DNA of 54,006 bases from CAIWXH01 sp964555675 (GCA_964555675.1 CAZKTU010000014.1:1-54006), one strand, 5' to 3'. Shown: positions 1 to 12,579, counted from the stretch's first letter. Notes: generated from the letters alone by a model not told the origin. Program-made: numbers and translations.

Positions 1-2692
<2,692 letters not shown>

Positions 2693-2771
2693 CGTCCTCT
2701 CCCCCACATTTGAAGTGACTGATGTTGATGTACGGTGGTACCGGCAGATGTAGTAGAAGGGCGAAAAAGCC

Positions 2772-2803
2772 GTTGCGGCACGGGTACATACCCGTGCCGC
2801 AAC
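2772..2803 (-). promoter_or_regulatory. Perfect 15-bp hairpin in the leader of the beta-helix gene
   Basis: Arms 2772-2786 and 2789-2803 are perfectly complementary with a 2-nt loop. On the minus strand the hairpin is followed by GGCTTTTT, so it has the form of an intrinsic terminator. It lies 80-111 nt upstream of the beta-helix start codon. It could attenuate that gene or be a second stop for transcription arriving from cysK. A function is not shown. Confidence 0.5.
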
Positions 2804-2892
2804 TCTAGTTGGGCTAATGGTAGCATTTAGAGATCTCGGTAGAATGACACTTATATGAACGTTCGTATTAGAAAGGTTTAGAGAGACAGCGA

Positions 2893-2926
2893 AAAGCCCT
2901 CTCGCCACTAATGGCGAGAGGGCTTT
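2893..2926 (-). terminator. Intrinsic terminator downstream of cysK
   Basis: The arms 2893-2907 and 2912-2926 pair over 15 bp with a 4-nt loop. On the minus strand the stem is followed by a short T run (TTTTC). It lies just past the cysK stop codon, so it is a good end for that transcript. Confidence 0.8.
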
Positions 2927-2949
2927 GAGGGCATATCACCCCGACAGGT

Positions 2950-3879
2950 TTATTCTTCGTTATAGAGGGGGGTGCTGAGGTAGCGCTCGCCGTTGCTGGG
3001 GGTGATGAAGACAATCAGCTTGCCGGCGTTCTCGGGGCGACGGGCGACCTTGAGGGCCACAGTGGCGGCGGCGCCGCTAGAGATACCGACCATCAGGCCC
3101 TCCTCGCGGGCGAGGCGGCGGGCCATGGCGAAGGCGTCGTCGTCGCTGACCGGGATAATCTCGTCGACGATGGCCGTATTGAGCACATCGGGCACGAAGC
3201 CGGCGCCGATACCCTGGATCTTATGGGGGCCGGGCTGACCGCCGGCGAGGACCTGGGAGCCCTCGGGCTCGACGGCGACGATCTTGAAGTCGGGCTTGCG
3301 GGCCTTAATCACCTCGCCGACCCCGGTGAGGGTGCCGCCGGTGCCGACCCCGCCGACCAGAATATCGATCTGGCCGTCGGTATCGTTCCACAGCTCTTCG
3401 GCGGTGGTAGCGCGGTGGACGGCGGGGTTGGCCGGGTTCTTGAACTGCTGGGGCATAAAGCCGTTGGGCAGATCGGCCAGGATCTCCTCGGCGCGCTTGA
3501 TCGCGCCGGGCATGCGCTCGGGGCCAGGGGTGAGCACGAGCTCGGCGCCGTAGCCGCGCAGCAGCTTGCGGCGCTCGACGCTCATGGTCTCGGGCATGGT
3601 CAGGATGAGCCTGTAGCCCTTGGCGGCGGCGACGAAGGCCAGGCCGATGCCGGTATTGCCGCTGGTGGGCTCGACGAGGACAGTCTCGCCGGGCTTGATC
3701 TTGCCCTCGCGCTCGGCGGCCTCGATCATCGAGAGGCCGATGCGGTCTTTGACCGAGCCGGCCGGGTTGAAGAACTCGAGCTTGGCGACCACGGTGGCGT
3801 GGGTGTCGTTGACTTTGTTCAGGCGGACCAGGGGTGTATTGCCGATCAGCTCGGTGATGCTGCCGTAGATGCGCGACAT
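2950..3879 (-). CDS. cysK: Cysteine synthase A (O-acetylserine sulfhydrylase)
   Basis: The 309-residue product is the usual length for CysK. It is a cytoplasmic PLP enzyme that makes L-cysteine from O-acetyl-L-serine and sulfide. The PLP lysine is K44 in the AGSVKDR motif, the substrate loop TSGNTG is at 72-77, and a glycine-rich phosphate-binding loop (GGVGTGGT) and a C-terminal TPSNGERYLST segment are present. The start ATG has an AAGGAGA ribosome site, and a consensus promoter lies 40-68 bp upstream. It is a single-gene unit with its own promoter and terminator. A cystathionine beta-synthase-like role is less likely, because no CBS domains are present. Confidence 0.95.
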   Translation of the reverse strand: MSRIYGSITELIGNTPLVRLNKVNDTHATVVAKLEFFNPAGSVKDRIGLSMIEAAEREGKIKPGETVLVEPTSGNTGIGLAFVAAAKGYRLILTMPETMSVERRKLLRGYGAELVLTPGPERMPGAIKRAEEILADLPNGFMPQQFKNPANPAVHRATTAEELWNDTDGQIDILVGGVGTGGTLTGVGEVIKARKPDFKIVAVEPEGSQVLAGGQPGPHKIQGIGAGFVPDVLNTAIVDEIIPVSDDDAFAMARRLAREEGLMVGISSGAAATVALKVARRPENAGKLIVFITPSNGERYLSTPLYNEE

Positions 3880-3918
3880 ACCGTCTCCTTCACTTATTAT
3901 GGATGCGGTGCTCTAGCT

Positions 3919-3947
3919 ATTGTAGTCCCGCCCGCGGATTAAGTCAA
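3919..3947 (-). promoter_or_regulatory. Sigma70-type promoter of cysK
   Basis: On the minus strand TTGACT (3942-3947) and TACAAT (3919-3924) are separated by 17 bp. The start codon follows 39 nt after the -10 box. Confidence 0.75.
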
Positions 3948-4062
3948 GTTCTTGCGTGACATGGTTAAGTTTTCGTCTTGCAGTATACTAAGCAAAGGAG
4001 AGCGGGGCAAGGCCTCGCCGAGGGCTCGCCATAGGCTAGCTAAACATGCGGAGGGGGAGAGG

Positions 4063-4671
4063 ATGCGCGGCAGATCAGTGCGGACGACGGAGCGGGCGGG
4101 GGGCGGCGAGGGGGCGACGCGGATCACGCGCTGCGCCGGCACCTGGCTCGAGCAGCAGCCCGACGAGGCCGAGCAGGGCCGGATCGCCAACGCGGCGCGC
4201 CTGCTGAAAGAGCAGCGGGCCATAGCGGTGGAGTTCCACAAAGACCCCGACGTGGCCAACGCCTTCTGCCTCGAGCTGTTTCGCGGCGAGGCGTTCAGGC
4301 CACTGCACTTCGCCGACGAGCTGGTCGAGGTGATGATCGCCCGCCAGGGCGAGCCGCCGATCGTCAGCGAGGGCGAGGGCGAGCTCTTCTCGAACTACCT
4401 GCGCGACGCGGTGCTGGCGGTGGCCCTGCCCAATACGCGGCGCTTTCTGGCGGCCCAGCTGCGGCGCCTGCTGCCGCAGTACGTCGAGACCGGGCAGTGG
4501 CGCGAGGCTGTGGCGATCGACTACAGCGCCTTCCGCACCTCGCTCGGCCACGAGGTGACGCCCTTCCTGGCCCAAATGGCCCTGGCCGGCATGGCCACCT
4601 ACTACGAGCTGCACGAGGAAGAAGACGAGGCGGACGAGGCGGGCGAGGGCTCGCCCGACTCTGCCGCTTGA
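4063..4671 (+). CDS. Conserved-looking protein of unknown function (202 aa)
   Basis: ATG 4063 is preferred over upstream in-frame starts because GGAGGGGGAGAGG precedes it. The product has a basic N-terminus, a helical core rich in Glu, Leu and Ala, and a very acidic tail (HEEEDEADEAGEGSPD). It has no transmembrane segment, signal peptide or metal-binding Cys pair. I do not recognise a family. A TATACT box at 3984-3989 may belong to its promoter, but no good -35 is visible. The stop codon overlaps the -35 box of the following tRNA promoter. Confidence 0.75.
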   Translation: MRGRSVRTTERAGGGEGATRITRCAGTWLEQQPDEAEQGRIANAARLLKEQRAIAVEFHKDPDVANAFCLELFRGEAFRPLHFADELVEVMIARQGEPPIVSEGEGELFSNYLRDAVLAVALPNTRRFLAAQLRRLLPQYVETGQWREAVAIDYSAFRTSLGHEVTPFLAQMALAGMATYYELHEEEDEADEAGEGSPDSAA

Positions 4672-4696
4672 TTGCCCCGCGCAGCCCTGTTATAAT
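4668..4696 (+). promoter_or_regulatory. Consensus promoter of tRNA-Glu
   Basis: TTGATT (4668-4673) and TATAAT (4691-4696) are exactly 17 bp apart. The tRNA begins 14 nt after the -10 box. The -35 hexamer shares bases with the stop codon of the upstream gene. Confidence 0.85.
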
Positions 4697-4709
4697 GGGC
4701 AGCGCGCGG

Positions 4710-4786
4710 GCCCCCATAGTCTAGCGGTCTAGGACGTCACCCTTTCAAGGTGAAGATCGCGGGTTCGAATCCCGCTGGGGGTACCA
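4710..4786 (+). tRNA. tRNA-Glu (anticodon TTC)
   Basis: The cloverleaf is complete. The 7-bp acceptor stem pairs GCCCCCA with TGGGGGT (first pair a G-U wobble). The D arm follows, then an anticodon stem TCACC/GGTGA with loop CTTTCAA giving anticodon TTC, and a T arm GCGGG-TTCGAAT-CCCGC. CCA is encoded at 4784-4786. It is a single tRNA unit with its own promoter and terminator. Confidence 0.96.
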
Positions 4787-4788
4787 TC

Positions 4789-4819
4789 AAACGCCAGAGG
4801 CACTGCCTCTGGCGTTTTT
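4789..4819 (+). terminator. Intrinsic terminator of tRNA-Glu
   Basis: A perfect 14-bp stem (4789-4802 with 4804-4817) with a minimal loop begins three bases after the tRNA CCA end and runs into TTTTT. Confidence 0.92.
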
Positions 4820-4920
4820 GTGTGTTGCAGCATGGCACGCTTGACAGGCGTGCGCTCGTCGAATATATTGAATATGCGTTCATTCATAAAAATCGCCGAC
4901 CTGGAGCGAAGGAGCGAGCG

Positions 4921-5712
4921 ATGCGACACCGACGACAGTTGGTCGAGCTGGAGGATCTGCCGTGGTTCCCGGCGACCCTGCGCGATCTGGCCACCGACTA
5001 CCTGCAGATGATGCTGCACGTCTCGAACCCGTACGGGCCGATCGCGCCGCGCCTGCGCCGCGCCCTCGACGCCGCTGGGGCGACCCACATCCTCGACCTG
5101 GCCTCGGGCGGGGGCGGCCCCTGGGCGCGCCTGCTGCCGCTGCTCGCCCGCGACGGGGTGACGCCCCACGTGACCCTCACCGACCGCTACCCGAACCTGG
5201 CGGCATTTAGCGCCGCCGCCCAGCGCTTCCCCGGCGCTCTCGACTTCCGCCGCGAGCCGGTCGACGCCCTGGCGGTGCCGCCCGAGCTGAGCGGCCTGCG
5301 CACGATCTTCTCGGCCTTCCACCACTTCCCGCCCGCCCTGGGCCGCGCCCTGATCGCCGACGCCGTGCGCCAGGGGCGCCCGATCGCGATCTTCGAGGCC
5401 ACGGCGCGCACCCCGGCCGTCCTGGCCGCGATGCTAATCACCCCGCTGCTGGTCTGGCTGCTCACCCCGCTGATCCGGCCGATCACGCCCGCGCGCCTGC
5501 TGCTCACCTACGTGCTGCCGCTGGTGCCGCTGATCGTGCTCTTCGACGGCGTGGTCTCGTGCCTGCGCAGCTACAGCGCCGACGAGCTGCGGGCCCTCGT
5601 CGCGCAGGTCGACGGGGCCGCGCACTACCGCTGGGAGATCGGGTTCGAGCGGGCGGGCAAGGCGCCGCTCGGCATCACCTACTGTGTAGGCGTGCCCGCC
5701 GGCGGGGCCTGA
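4921..5712 (+). CDS. Class I SAM methyltransferase-like protein with hydrophobic C-terminal half
   Basis: The start ATG follows GAAGGAGCGAGCG. The 263-residue product has the SAM-binding motif I (HILDLASGGGGPWA, about residues 57-70), an acidic motif II-like TLTDRYPNL, and an FSAFHHFP segment where the post-motif region of these enzymes lies. Residues about 162-210 hold two hydrophobic stretches (LITPLLVWLLTPLI and LLLTYVLPLVPLIVLF), so the enzyme may sit on the membrane and act on a lipid or quinone-like substrate. That substrate guess is inference. The first 160 residues support a methyltransferase fold, and the acceptor is unknown. Confidence 0.75.
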   Translation: MRHRRQLVELEDLPWFPATLRDLATDYLQMMLHVSNPYGPIAPRLRRALDAAGATHILDLASGGGGPWARLLPLLARDGVTPHVTLTDRYPNLAAFSAAAQRFPGALDFRREPVDALAVPPELSGLRTIFSAFHHFPPALGRALIADAVRQGRPIAIFEATARTPAVLAAMLITPLLVWLLTPLIRPITPARLLLTYVLPLVPLIVLFDGVVSCLRSYSADELRALVAQVDGAAHYRWEIGFERAGKAPLGITYCVGVPAGGA

Positions 5713-5773
5713 GACCAGCTCTAGCTCACGGCCCGCGCAGGTGGGCTTTGCACGCCGAGCCGGGCGCTTTAGC

Positions 5774-5799
5774 GCCCCGGCGCATGCATGCGCCGGGGC
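5774..5799. terminator. 26-bp perfect palindrome between convergent genes
   Basis: GCCCCGGCGCATG and its reverse complement form a perfect palindrome in the gap between two converging genes. It can fold as a GC-rich stem in both directions and may end both transcripts. There is no T run, so this is a candidate only. Confidence 0.5.
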
Positions 5800-5828
5800 G
5801 GCCCTAATGACTGAGGCCCGGGCCTCGC

Positions 5829-7253
5829 TCAGGCCGAGGCGCCGGTGAGCAGGTACTCGAGCACGTCGCCGGCGCAGTAGCGGGTGCGCCCGCCCAGGAA
5901 GGCCCCGATCGCCATCAGGTCGTCGCCGCTGGTGAGCAGGGGCGGCTCGTCGTAGCCCTCTTTGCGCGACTGGGCCAGGCCGACGTTCGACATCAGGGCG
6001 TTGCAGAGGCACTTGCGGCCCTCGGTCTCTTCGAGGGCGCCGCCCTTGGCGACGTAGGTGTTGATCGGCTCGCTGGCGCAGCGATAGGCGAGCTTGCCGT
6101 CTTCGTCGCGGAAGGCCGTGCGCAGATAGCCCAGGTCGCAGACGCGACTGCGCTGGTAGGTCGAGGCCGGGTCGCCCGGCCACTCGACCACCTTGAAGGG
6201 GTAGCCGGTGGGCGAGGCCCGGGGGTCGGTGCGCACGACCACCTCGCCGCGGGCGGCCGCGGCCAGCACCGGGGCCTTGTACTGGGGGAGCAGGCCGGAC
6301 TCGTCGCAGTAGGCGAAGAGGGTGCCGACCTGGATGCCCCTGGCGCCCGCCGCGAGCGCCCGGCGCAGACCCTCGGGCGAGCCCGCCCCGCCGGCCAGCC
6401 AGAAGGGCAGGCCGAGCTGGCGCATCTTCTCGAGGTCGACCTCGTCGCGGGGGCCGTAGATCGGCTCGCCGCGCTCGTTGAGCTGCATCTCGCCGCGGGG
6501 CGGGGCGTTGTGGCCGCCGGCGGTGGGCCCCTCGATCACGAAGCCGTCGACCCGGCCGCCGGCCTTGCGGGCCAGCATGGTGGCGAGGGAGTTGCTGGAG
6601 ATGATCGGCAGGAAGTACGGGCGCTTCAAGGGCGGCGGCGGCACCTCCCAGTGCTCCATCGGGGTGAAGGTCAGGTGCTCGCTGACCCCCGTCGGCAGGC
6701 CCTCCACCTCCCAGACCATCGATCCGGGCCGGTGCTCGGCCATGGCGTCGAGGGCGGCCGGGATGTCGCGGGGGATGCCGGCGCCCATGAGCACCACATC
6801 GACGTTGGCGAGCATCGCGCCATAGAGCATGGGCAGGTTGGGCATCTGCACCTTGGTGAGCAGGTTGATGCCCACGGGCCCGCTATGCCCCTCTTTGGCG
6901 AGCGAGACCTCGACGAAGGCGGAGAGCATGAGGATCTGCTGGCGCAGGTGGCTGACCCCGTTGCGGAACAGCGGGAGCAGCTTATAGGGGACGCCCTCGG
7001 GCCGGCCCTCGGGCAAGAAGAAGCGGTCGAGCGTCTCTTCGGCGACGGCGTGGATCGGGAAGCGCGCGATGGCGCGGCGCATATGGCCGCCCGGGTCGCC
7101 GTCCTGGAGACGCCGGATCAGAACGGTGTCGACCCCGGTGCCCGAGACCACCCCAAGCTGGCCGCGACGGGCGACGGCCTGGGCGAGACGCCAGTCTGAG
7201 ACTGCGACGCCCATACCGCCCTGGATAATCATGGGGAGTGCCGCTGCTGACAT
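5829..7253 (-). CDS. Nitronate monooxygenase / 2-nitropropane dioxygenase-like FMN protein
   Basis: The start ATG at 7253 is preferred because AGAAGGGATC precedes it; the longer frame upstream is non-coding. The 474-residue product opens with MIIQGGMGVAVSDWRLAQAV, the usual beginning of the NPD-like TIM barrel. It carries the FMN-binding segments VIEGPTAGGHN and LAGGAGSPEGLRRALAAGARGIQVGT. It is longer than short bacterial nitronate monooxygenases (about 330 aa). The extra C-terminal part carries several Cys (RVCDLGY, YRCASE, RKCLCN) that could hold a metal or cluster. The family oxidises nitronates or acts as enoyl reductase-like flavoproteins; the substrate here cannot be told. It is a single-gene unit. 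Confidence 0.82.
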   Translation of the reverse strand: MSAAALPMIIQGGMGVAVSDWRLAQAVARRGQLGVVSGTGVDTVLIRRLQDGDPGGHMRRAIARFPIHAVAEETLDRFFLPEGRPEGVPYKLLPLFRNGVSHLRQQILMLSAFVEVSLAKEGHSGPVGINLLTKVQMPNLPMLYGAMLANVDVVLMGAGIPRDIPAALDAMAEHRPGSMVWEVEGLPTGVSEHLTFTPMEHWEVPPPPLKRPYFLPIISSNSLATMLARKAGGRVDGFVIEGPTAGGHNAPPRGEMQLNERGEPIYGPRDEVDLEKMRQLGLPFWLAGGAGSPEGLRRALAAGARGIQVGTLFAYCDESGLLPQYKAPVLAAAARGEVVVRTDPRASPTGYPFKVVEWPGDPASTYQRSRVCDLGYLRTAFRDEDGKLAYRCASEPINTYVAKGGALEETEGRKCLCNALMSNVGLAQSRKEGYDEPPLLTSGDDLMAIGAFLGGRTRYCAGDVLEYLLTGASA

Positions 7254-7383
7254 ACAGGATCCCTTCTCTGCGGGCGCTCGCTCGGTGGCGTGGCCCGTTA
7301 CCTGCCTGGCGCGCCGAGGCGGCGCATAGAGTTCTGTTGAGCGAGCGACGAAGGTAGGTGTGTCGTGACGTGATCGCGTGCGC

Positions 7384-7389
7384 ATTATA
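7384..7389 (-). promoter_or_regulatory. Candidate -10 box of the nitronate monooxygenase gene
   Basis: The minus strand reads TATAAT here, about 131 nt upstream of the start codon. No good -35 hexamer is found at 16-18 bp, so the call is weak. Confidence 0.4.
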
Positions 7390-7552
7390 CGGCAGATAGT
7401 ACGCCAGGGTTTCAGGAGTAGCGATAATCCCCGGTTTACGAGTGACCACTCTCGGGCCCCTGGTTAAAAACTCAGGGCCAATTCTCAGCATGCGTCGGCC
7501 CGATCTGGATTATGATTAAAGGGAGCCAACTGCGAAGGAAGTGGTAGATTCT

Positions 7553-8392
7553 ATGGCCGATCCGGTCGCCTCGCGATCCGACCAGTGGCGGCGGCGTCTG
7601 CAATCCCTGCGGACCCGCGCCGCGAAGCTCTTGCCGTTCGCCCTCGGGGTGATCGCCGCCTTGCTCGCCTTGCTGCTCTACCAGGCCGCCTTCCCCGCGC
7701 CCCCGCCCCTGAGCGCCGAACAGGTGGGCCAGGTCGTCGCCGACACCATGGCCTCAGCCACGGCGCCGCCGGCCCGCTCGGCCAGCGTCTACCAGGCGAT
7801 CATCCCTTCGCTCGTGCTGATCCAGACCGAGCGCCCAGGCGTCGCAGGTGAGCAAGAGTCGGGCCTGGGCAGCGGGGTGATCGTCACCGACGACGGCGCG
7901 ATCCTCACCAGCCTGCACGTGGTCGCCGGGGCGAGTGTGATCACCCTGACCTTCGCCGACGGCACCCAGTCGGGGGCTCAGGTGGTGGCCGAGCAGCCCG
8001 AGAATGACATCGCCGTGCTGCTGCCCGATATTCTGCCCGAGCCCCTGGTGCCGGCCACCCTGGGCAACCCGGGGGCCGTGCGGGTCGGCGACGAGGCCTA
8101 CGTGGTCGGCAACCCCCTCGGGCTCTACGGCTCGATGAGCGTCGGGGTCGTCTCGGGCCTCGACCGCACCTTCCAGCCGCCCGACAGCGCCCAGGCCCTG
8201 ACTGGGCTGATCCAGATCGACGCCGCCGTCAACCCGGGCAACTCGGGTGGCCCCCTGCTGAACCGCAACGGCCAGGTGATCGGCATCGTCGCGGGCCTGG
8301 TCAACCCCACCGAGCAAGAGGTCTTCATCGGCCTCGGCTTCGCGGTGCCGATCAATGTCGCCGGCGGGGCCGCCGGCCTGCCGCCCTATTAA
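7553..8392 (+). CDS. Membrane-anchored trypsin-like (HtrA/DegP-type) serine protease without PDZ
   Basis: The product is 279 residues. A basic N-terminus is followed by one transmembrane helix (about 27-46), placing the protease domain outside the membrane. The catalytic triad is visible: H122 in TSLHVV, D152 in ENDIAVL and S231 in GNSGGP. No PDZ domain follows, unlike classical DegP, so the protein is a short S1C-type protease. ATG 7553 has AAGGAAG 11 nt upstream. A GTG at 7541 is possible but sits on that site. It is followed after 12 nt by moxR and may be co-transcribed with the MoxR/VWA cluster, which suggests an envelope quality-control role. That link is inference. Confidence 0.88.
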   Translation: MADPVASRSDQWRRRLQSLRTRAAKLLPFALGVIAALLALLLYQAAFPAPPPLSAEQVGQVVADTMASATAPPARSASVYQAIIPSLVLIQTERPGVAGEQESGLGSGVIVTDDGAILTSLHVVAGASVITLTFADGTQSGAQVVAEQPENDIAVLLPDILPEPLVPATLGNPGAVRVGDEAYVVGNPLGLYGSMSVGVVSGLDRTFQPPDSAQALTGLIQIDAAVNPGNSGGPLLNRNGQVIGIVAGLVNPTEQEVFIGLGFAVPINVAGGAAGLPPY

Positions 8393-8404
8393 GAGGATGT
8401 GCTT

Positions 8405-9415
<1,011 letters not shown>

Positions 9416-10325
9416 GCGCATCCTCCAGCGCCTCGACTGGCAGGTGATCCGGCGGCTCGACGGGCTGCTGCAGGGCGACTACCGCACGCTCTTCTACGGG
9501 GCCGGGGTCGACTTCGCCGACCTGCGCGAGTACCAGGCCGAGGACGACATCCGCTTTATCGACTGGAACGTCACGGCGCGCATGCAGACGCCGTATGTGC
9601 GCCAGTACTCCGAGGATCGCGAGATCAGCGCCTGGTTCCTGCTCGACCTGAGCCCTTCGATGGACTTCGGCACGGTCGCCAGCCAGAAGCGCAGCGTGCT
9701 GATCGACGTGGTAGCGACCTTCGCGCGGCTGCTGACCCGCCACGGCAACCGGGTCGGGGCCATGCTCTACGGCGACGGGGTCGAGCGAGTCGTGCCGGCC
9801 CGCGGGGGGCGCACACAGGTCCTGCGCCTGGTCGACCACCTGCTGGGGCGCCCCGAGCAGCAGCAGGCCCCGCTGACCGACCTGGGGGCCATGCTGCAGG
9901 CCGGGCTGCACACCGTCAGGCGGCGCTCGCTGGTCTTCATCGTCTCGGACTTCATCAGCGCGCCGGGGTGGGAGCGCCCGCTGAAGATCCTGAACCAGCG
10001 CCACGAGGTGCTGGCGATCAGGCTGTGGGACCCGCGCGAGATGGAGCTGCCCGACGTCGGCCCGATGATTATGCAGGACGCCGAGACCGGCGAGCAGCTC
10101 TATGTCGACACCCACGACCGCAAGTTCCGCGAGCGCTTCAAGGCCGCGGCCCTGCGGCGCGAGGCGGCGCTGAACGAGACGCTCAAGGTGGCCGGCGTGG
10201 GCGCCCTCTCGCTCTCGACCGAGGAGGATCTGGTGCGGGCGATCATTCGTTTCGCGACCTCGCGCCAGCAGCGCCGGCGCTAAGGGCCGCAGACCGCGCC
10301 CGGCGCAACCTAGACGGAAAGCACC

Positions 10326-11294
10326 ATGTTTCTGCTCTGGCCCGCAATGCTCATCTCGCTGCTGCTGCTGCCGCTGCTCGTCGTGCTCTACCTGCGGGTG
10401 CAGGGGCGCCGGCGGCAGCTGGCCGCGCGCTATGGCGGGCTGGGCCTGGTGCGCGGGGCGACCGCCCCCGGCCGACGCCGGCACATCCCGCCGGCGCTCT
10501 TCCTGGCCGGCCTGGCCCTGCTCTGCGTGGCCCTCGCCAGGCCCCAGGCGACGGTCAGCCTGCCGCGCCTCGAGGGCACGGTGATGCTGGTCTTCGACGT
10601 CTCGGGCAGCATGGCGGCGTCCGACGTCACGCCGAGCCGCCTCGACGTGGCCAAGGCGGCGGCCCTCGAGTTCGTCGCGCAGCGCGCCCCCGAGCTGCGG
10701 GTCGGGGTGGTGGCCTTCAGCGACGGCGGGATCACGGTGCAGATGCCCACCAGCGGGCAGGCGGAGATCCTGACCGCGATCGAGCGCCTGGCGCCCCAGC
10801 GCGGGACCTCGGTCGGCGAGGGCATTTACGCCGCCCTGACCGCGATCGCGGTCGACGCCGACACGGCGCCCGCAGACCCGAGCGCCCCGGCCGCCGTGCT
10901 CGAGCGCTACCCCTCGGCCAGCATCATCCTGCTGAGCGACGGCGAGAACAACGCCGACCCCAACCCCGTAGAGGCGGCCCTGCAGGCGGCCGCCGTGGGC
11001 GTGCGGGTCTACAGCGTGGGCGTGGGCACCACGGCCGGGGCCACGCTCGACCTCGACGGCTTCAGCGTGCATACGATGCTGGACGAGGCGGCGATGCAGC
11101 AGATCGCGCTGGCGAGCGGGGCCAGCTACTACGAGGTCGCCGACGGGCTGATGGGCATCAACGACGAGCTGAGCTCGCGCCTGACGGTCAGGGCCGAGGC
11201 GACCGAGATCACGGCGCTCTTTGTCGGGGCGGGTTTGATCCTGCTCCTGATCGGCGGGCTCTGCTCGCTGCTCTGGTTCAACCGGCTGGCGTAG
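10326..11294 (+). CDS. VWA-domain membrane protein, BatA-like
   Basis: The 322-residue product begins with a membrane helix (FLLWPAMLISLLLLPLLVVLYL) and has a second hydrophobic segment near residues 56-72. It then has a von Willebrand A domain with an intact MIDAS motif (DVSGSMAASD) and a C-terminal helix (LFVGAGLILLLIGGLCSLLWF). This is the BatA/aerotolerance-type layout. The VWA domain binds a divalent metal and probably a protein partner. It follows the DUF58 gene by 42 nt. Confidence 0.9.
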   Translation: MFLLWPAMLISLLLLPLLVVLYLRVQGRRRQLAARYGGLGLVRGATAPGRRRHIPPALFLAGLALLCVALARPQATVSLPRLEGTVMLVFDVSGSMAASDVTPSRLDVAKAAALEFVAQRAPELRVGVVAFSDGGITVQMPTSGQAEILTAIERLAPQRGTSVGEGIYAALTAIAVDADTAPADPSAPAAVLERYPSASIILLSDGENNADPNPVEAALQAAAVGVRVYSVGVGTTAGATLDLDGFSVHTMLDEAAMQQIALASGASYYEVADGLMGINDELSSRLTVRAEATEITALFVGAGLILLLIGGLCSLLWFNRLA

Positions 11295-11303
11295 GGAGAG
11301 GCA

Positions 11304-12368
11304 ATGAATCTGCTCTGGCCATGGGCCCTGCTGCTGCTCGGGCTGGCCCCACTGCTGATCGGGCTGTACCTCTGGATGTTGCGGCGGCGCAAGCCCTACG
11401 CGGTGCGCTATTCGAGCCTCTCGCTGGTGCGCGAGGCCATAGCGCCCGGGGCCCAGTGGCGGCGGCACCTGCCCTTCGCGCTGTTCCTGCTGGCCCTGAT
11501 GGGCCTGGTGGTGGCCCTGGCGCGGCCGGTGGCCGCCGTCGAGGTCCCGGCCAACCAGACCGCGATCATGCTGACCATGGACGTCTCGCGCAGCATGTGC
11601 TCGACCGACATCCCGCCCAACCGGCTGGTGGCGGCCCAGGCCGCGGCCCTCGAGTTCATCGAGCGCCAGCCCGAGGATACGCGCTTCGGGATCGTGGCCT
11701 TCGCCGGCTTCGCCGAGCTGATCCAGCAGCCCACGACCGACCGGGCGACCCTCGAGGCCGCCGTCCAGGGCCTGACTACGGCGCGCGGCACGGCGATCGG
11801 CAGCGGCATCCTGGCGGCCCTCGAGGTGATCTCCTCGGTCAACCCGAGTGTCGCGCCGCTGGAGGACGCCGCGGGCCAAATCGTGGCGCCCGCGCCGTTG
11901 CCGGAGGGCGCCTATGTGCCCGAGGTGATCGTCCTGCTGACCGACGGCGTGACCACCACGGGGGCGCCGCCGCTCGAGGCCGCGCAGCTGGCGGCTGTGC
12001 GGGGCGTGCGCATCTTCACGATCGGCTTCGGCACAGCGGTGGGCGGGAGCCTCTCGTGCGGGGGCCTGTTCCGGCCCGGCGACGGATTCGGCAACCCGGG
12101 CGGGGGCTTCGGCGGGGGCGGCGGGGGCGGCGGCGGCTTCAGGCGCGGCATCGACGAGGCGACCCTGGTGCAGATCGCCACCATGACCGGCGGCGAGTAC
12201 TACGCCGCCTCGAGCGCGGGCGAGCTGCAGGCGGTCTTCGAGAACCTACCGCTCTCGTACACCACGAAGGAAGAGACGACCGAGGTCGGCTTCATCTTCG
12301 CGGCCCTCGGCGCGCTGCTGGCCATCCTGGCGATCGGCCTCTCGCTGCGCTGGAATCCTATGCCTTAG
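11304..12368 (+). CDS. Second VWA-domain membrane protein, BatB-like, with Gly-rich insert
   Basis: The 354-residue product has the same layout as the preceding gene and is probably its paralogue: N-terminal membrane helices, a MIDAS motif (DVSRSMCSTD) and a C-terminal helix. GGGAGAGGCA precedes ATG 11304, 9 nt after the previous stop. It differs by a glycine-rich loop (GNPGGGFGGGGGGGGGF, about residues 262-278) inserted after the TIGFGTAVG strand, and a Cys just after the MIDAS serine. Two different VWA subunits suggest a heteromeric membrane complex worked on by MoxR. Confidence 0.9.
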   Translation: MNLLWPWALLLLGLAPLLIGLYLWMLRRRKPYAVRYSSLSLVREAIAPGAQWRRHLPFALFLLALMGLVVALARPVAAVEVPANQTAIMLTMDVSRSMCSTDIPPNRLVAAQAAALEFIERQPEDTRFGIVAFAGFAELIQQPTTDRATLEAAVQGLTTARGTAIGSGILAALEVISSVNPSVAPLEDAAGQIVAPAPLPEGAYVPEVIVLLTDGVTTTGAPPLEAAQLAAVRGVRIFTIGFGTAVGGSLSCGGLFRPGDGFGNPGGGFGGGGGGGGGFRRGIDEATLVQIATMTGGEYYAASSAGELQAVFENLPLSYTTKEETTEVGFIFAALGALLAILAIGLSLRWNPMP

Positions 12369-12551
12369 GCATGGCAAAAGATAACCAAGTTCAGTAATTA
12401 AATTCTGTTTCATTGGCGCAGGAGCCTGGAGCAAGTTGCTGTTGCAACATTCGAGATGCGTTCATAACGAGCAGTGAACGCATTGGATTGTTTAGAACAG
12501 CAACACCATGGGCCGCAAAGTTTATGAACGACAACTTTCGGTCGCGAACTG
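12369..12551. other. AT-richer intergenic stretch upstream of the hydrogenase promoter
   Basis: No convincing gene is seen between the VWA gene and the promoter at 12552. The stretch is clearly richer in A+T than its surroundings. A 66-codon minus-strand frame (12391-12591) has no ribosome site and no recognisable family, so it is not called as a gene; it may be a decayed remnant. Confidence 0.5.
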
Positions 12552-12579
12552 TTGACAAGTAGAATCGACGCGTTATAAT
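12552..12579 (+). promoter_or_regulatory. Consensus promoter of the hydrogenase locus
   Basis: TTGACA (12552-12557) and TATAAT (12574-12579) both match consensus perfectly, with a 16-bp spacer. Transcription would start near 12586, giving a leader of about 225 nt before the first gene. No sigma54 (-24/-12) motif is seen, so expression is probably driven by a housekeeping-type sigma factor. Confidence 0.8.

Noticed and set aside
4921..5712. Hydrogenase- or quinone-pathway methyltransferase (UbiE/MenG)
   Set aside because: Only the general SAM-binding motif is visible, and the hydrophobic C-terminal half is unlike UbiE.
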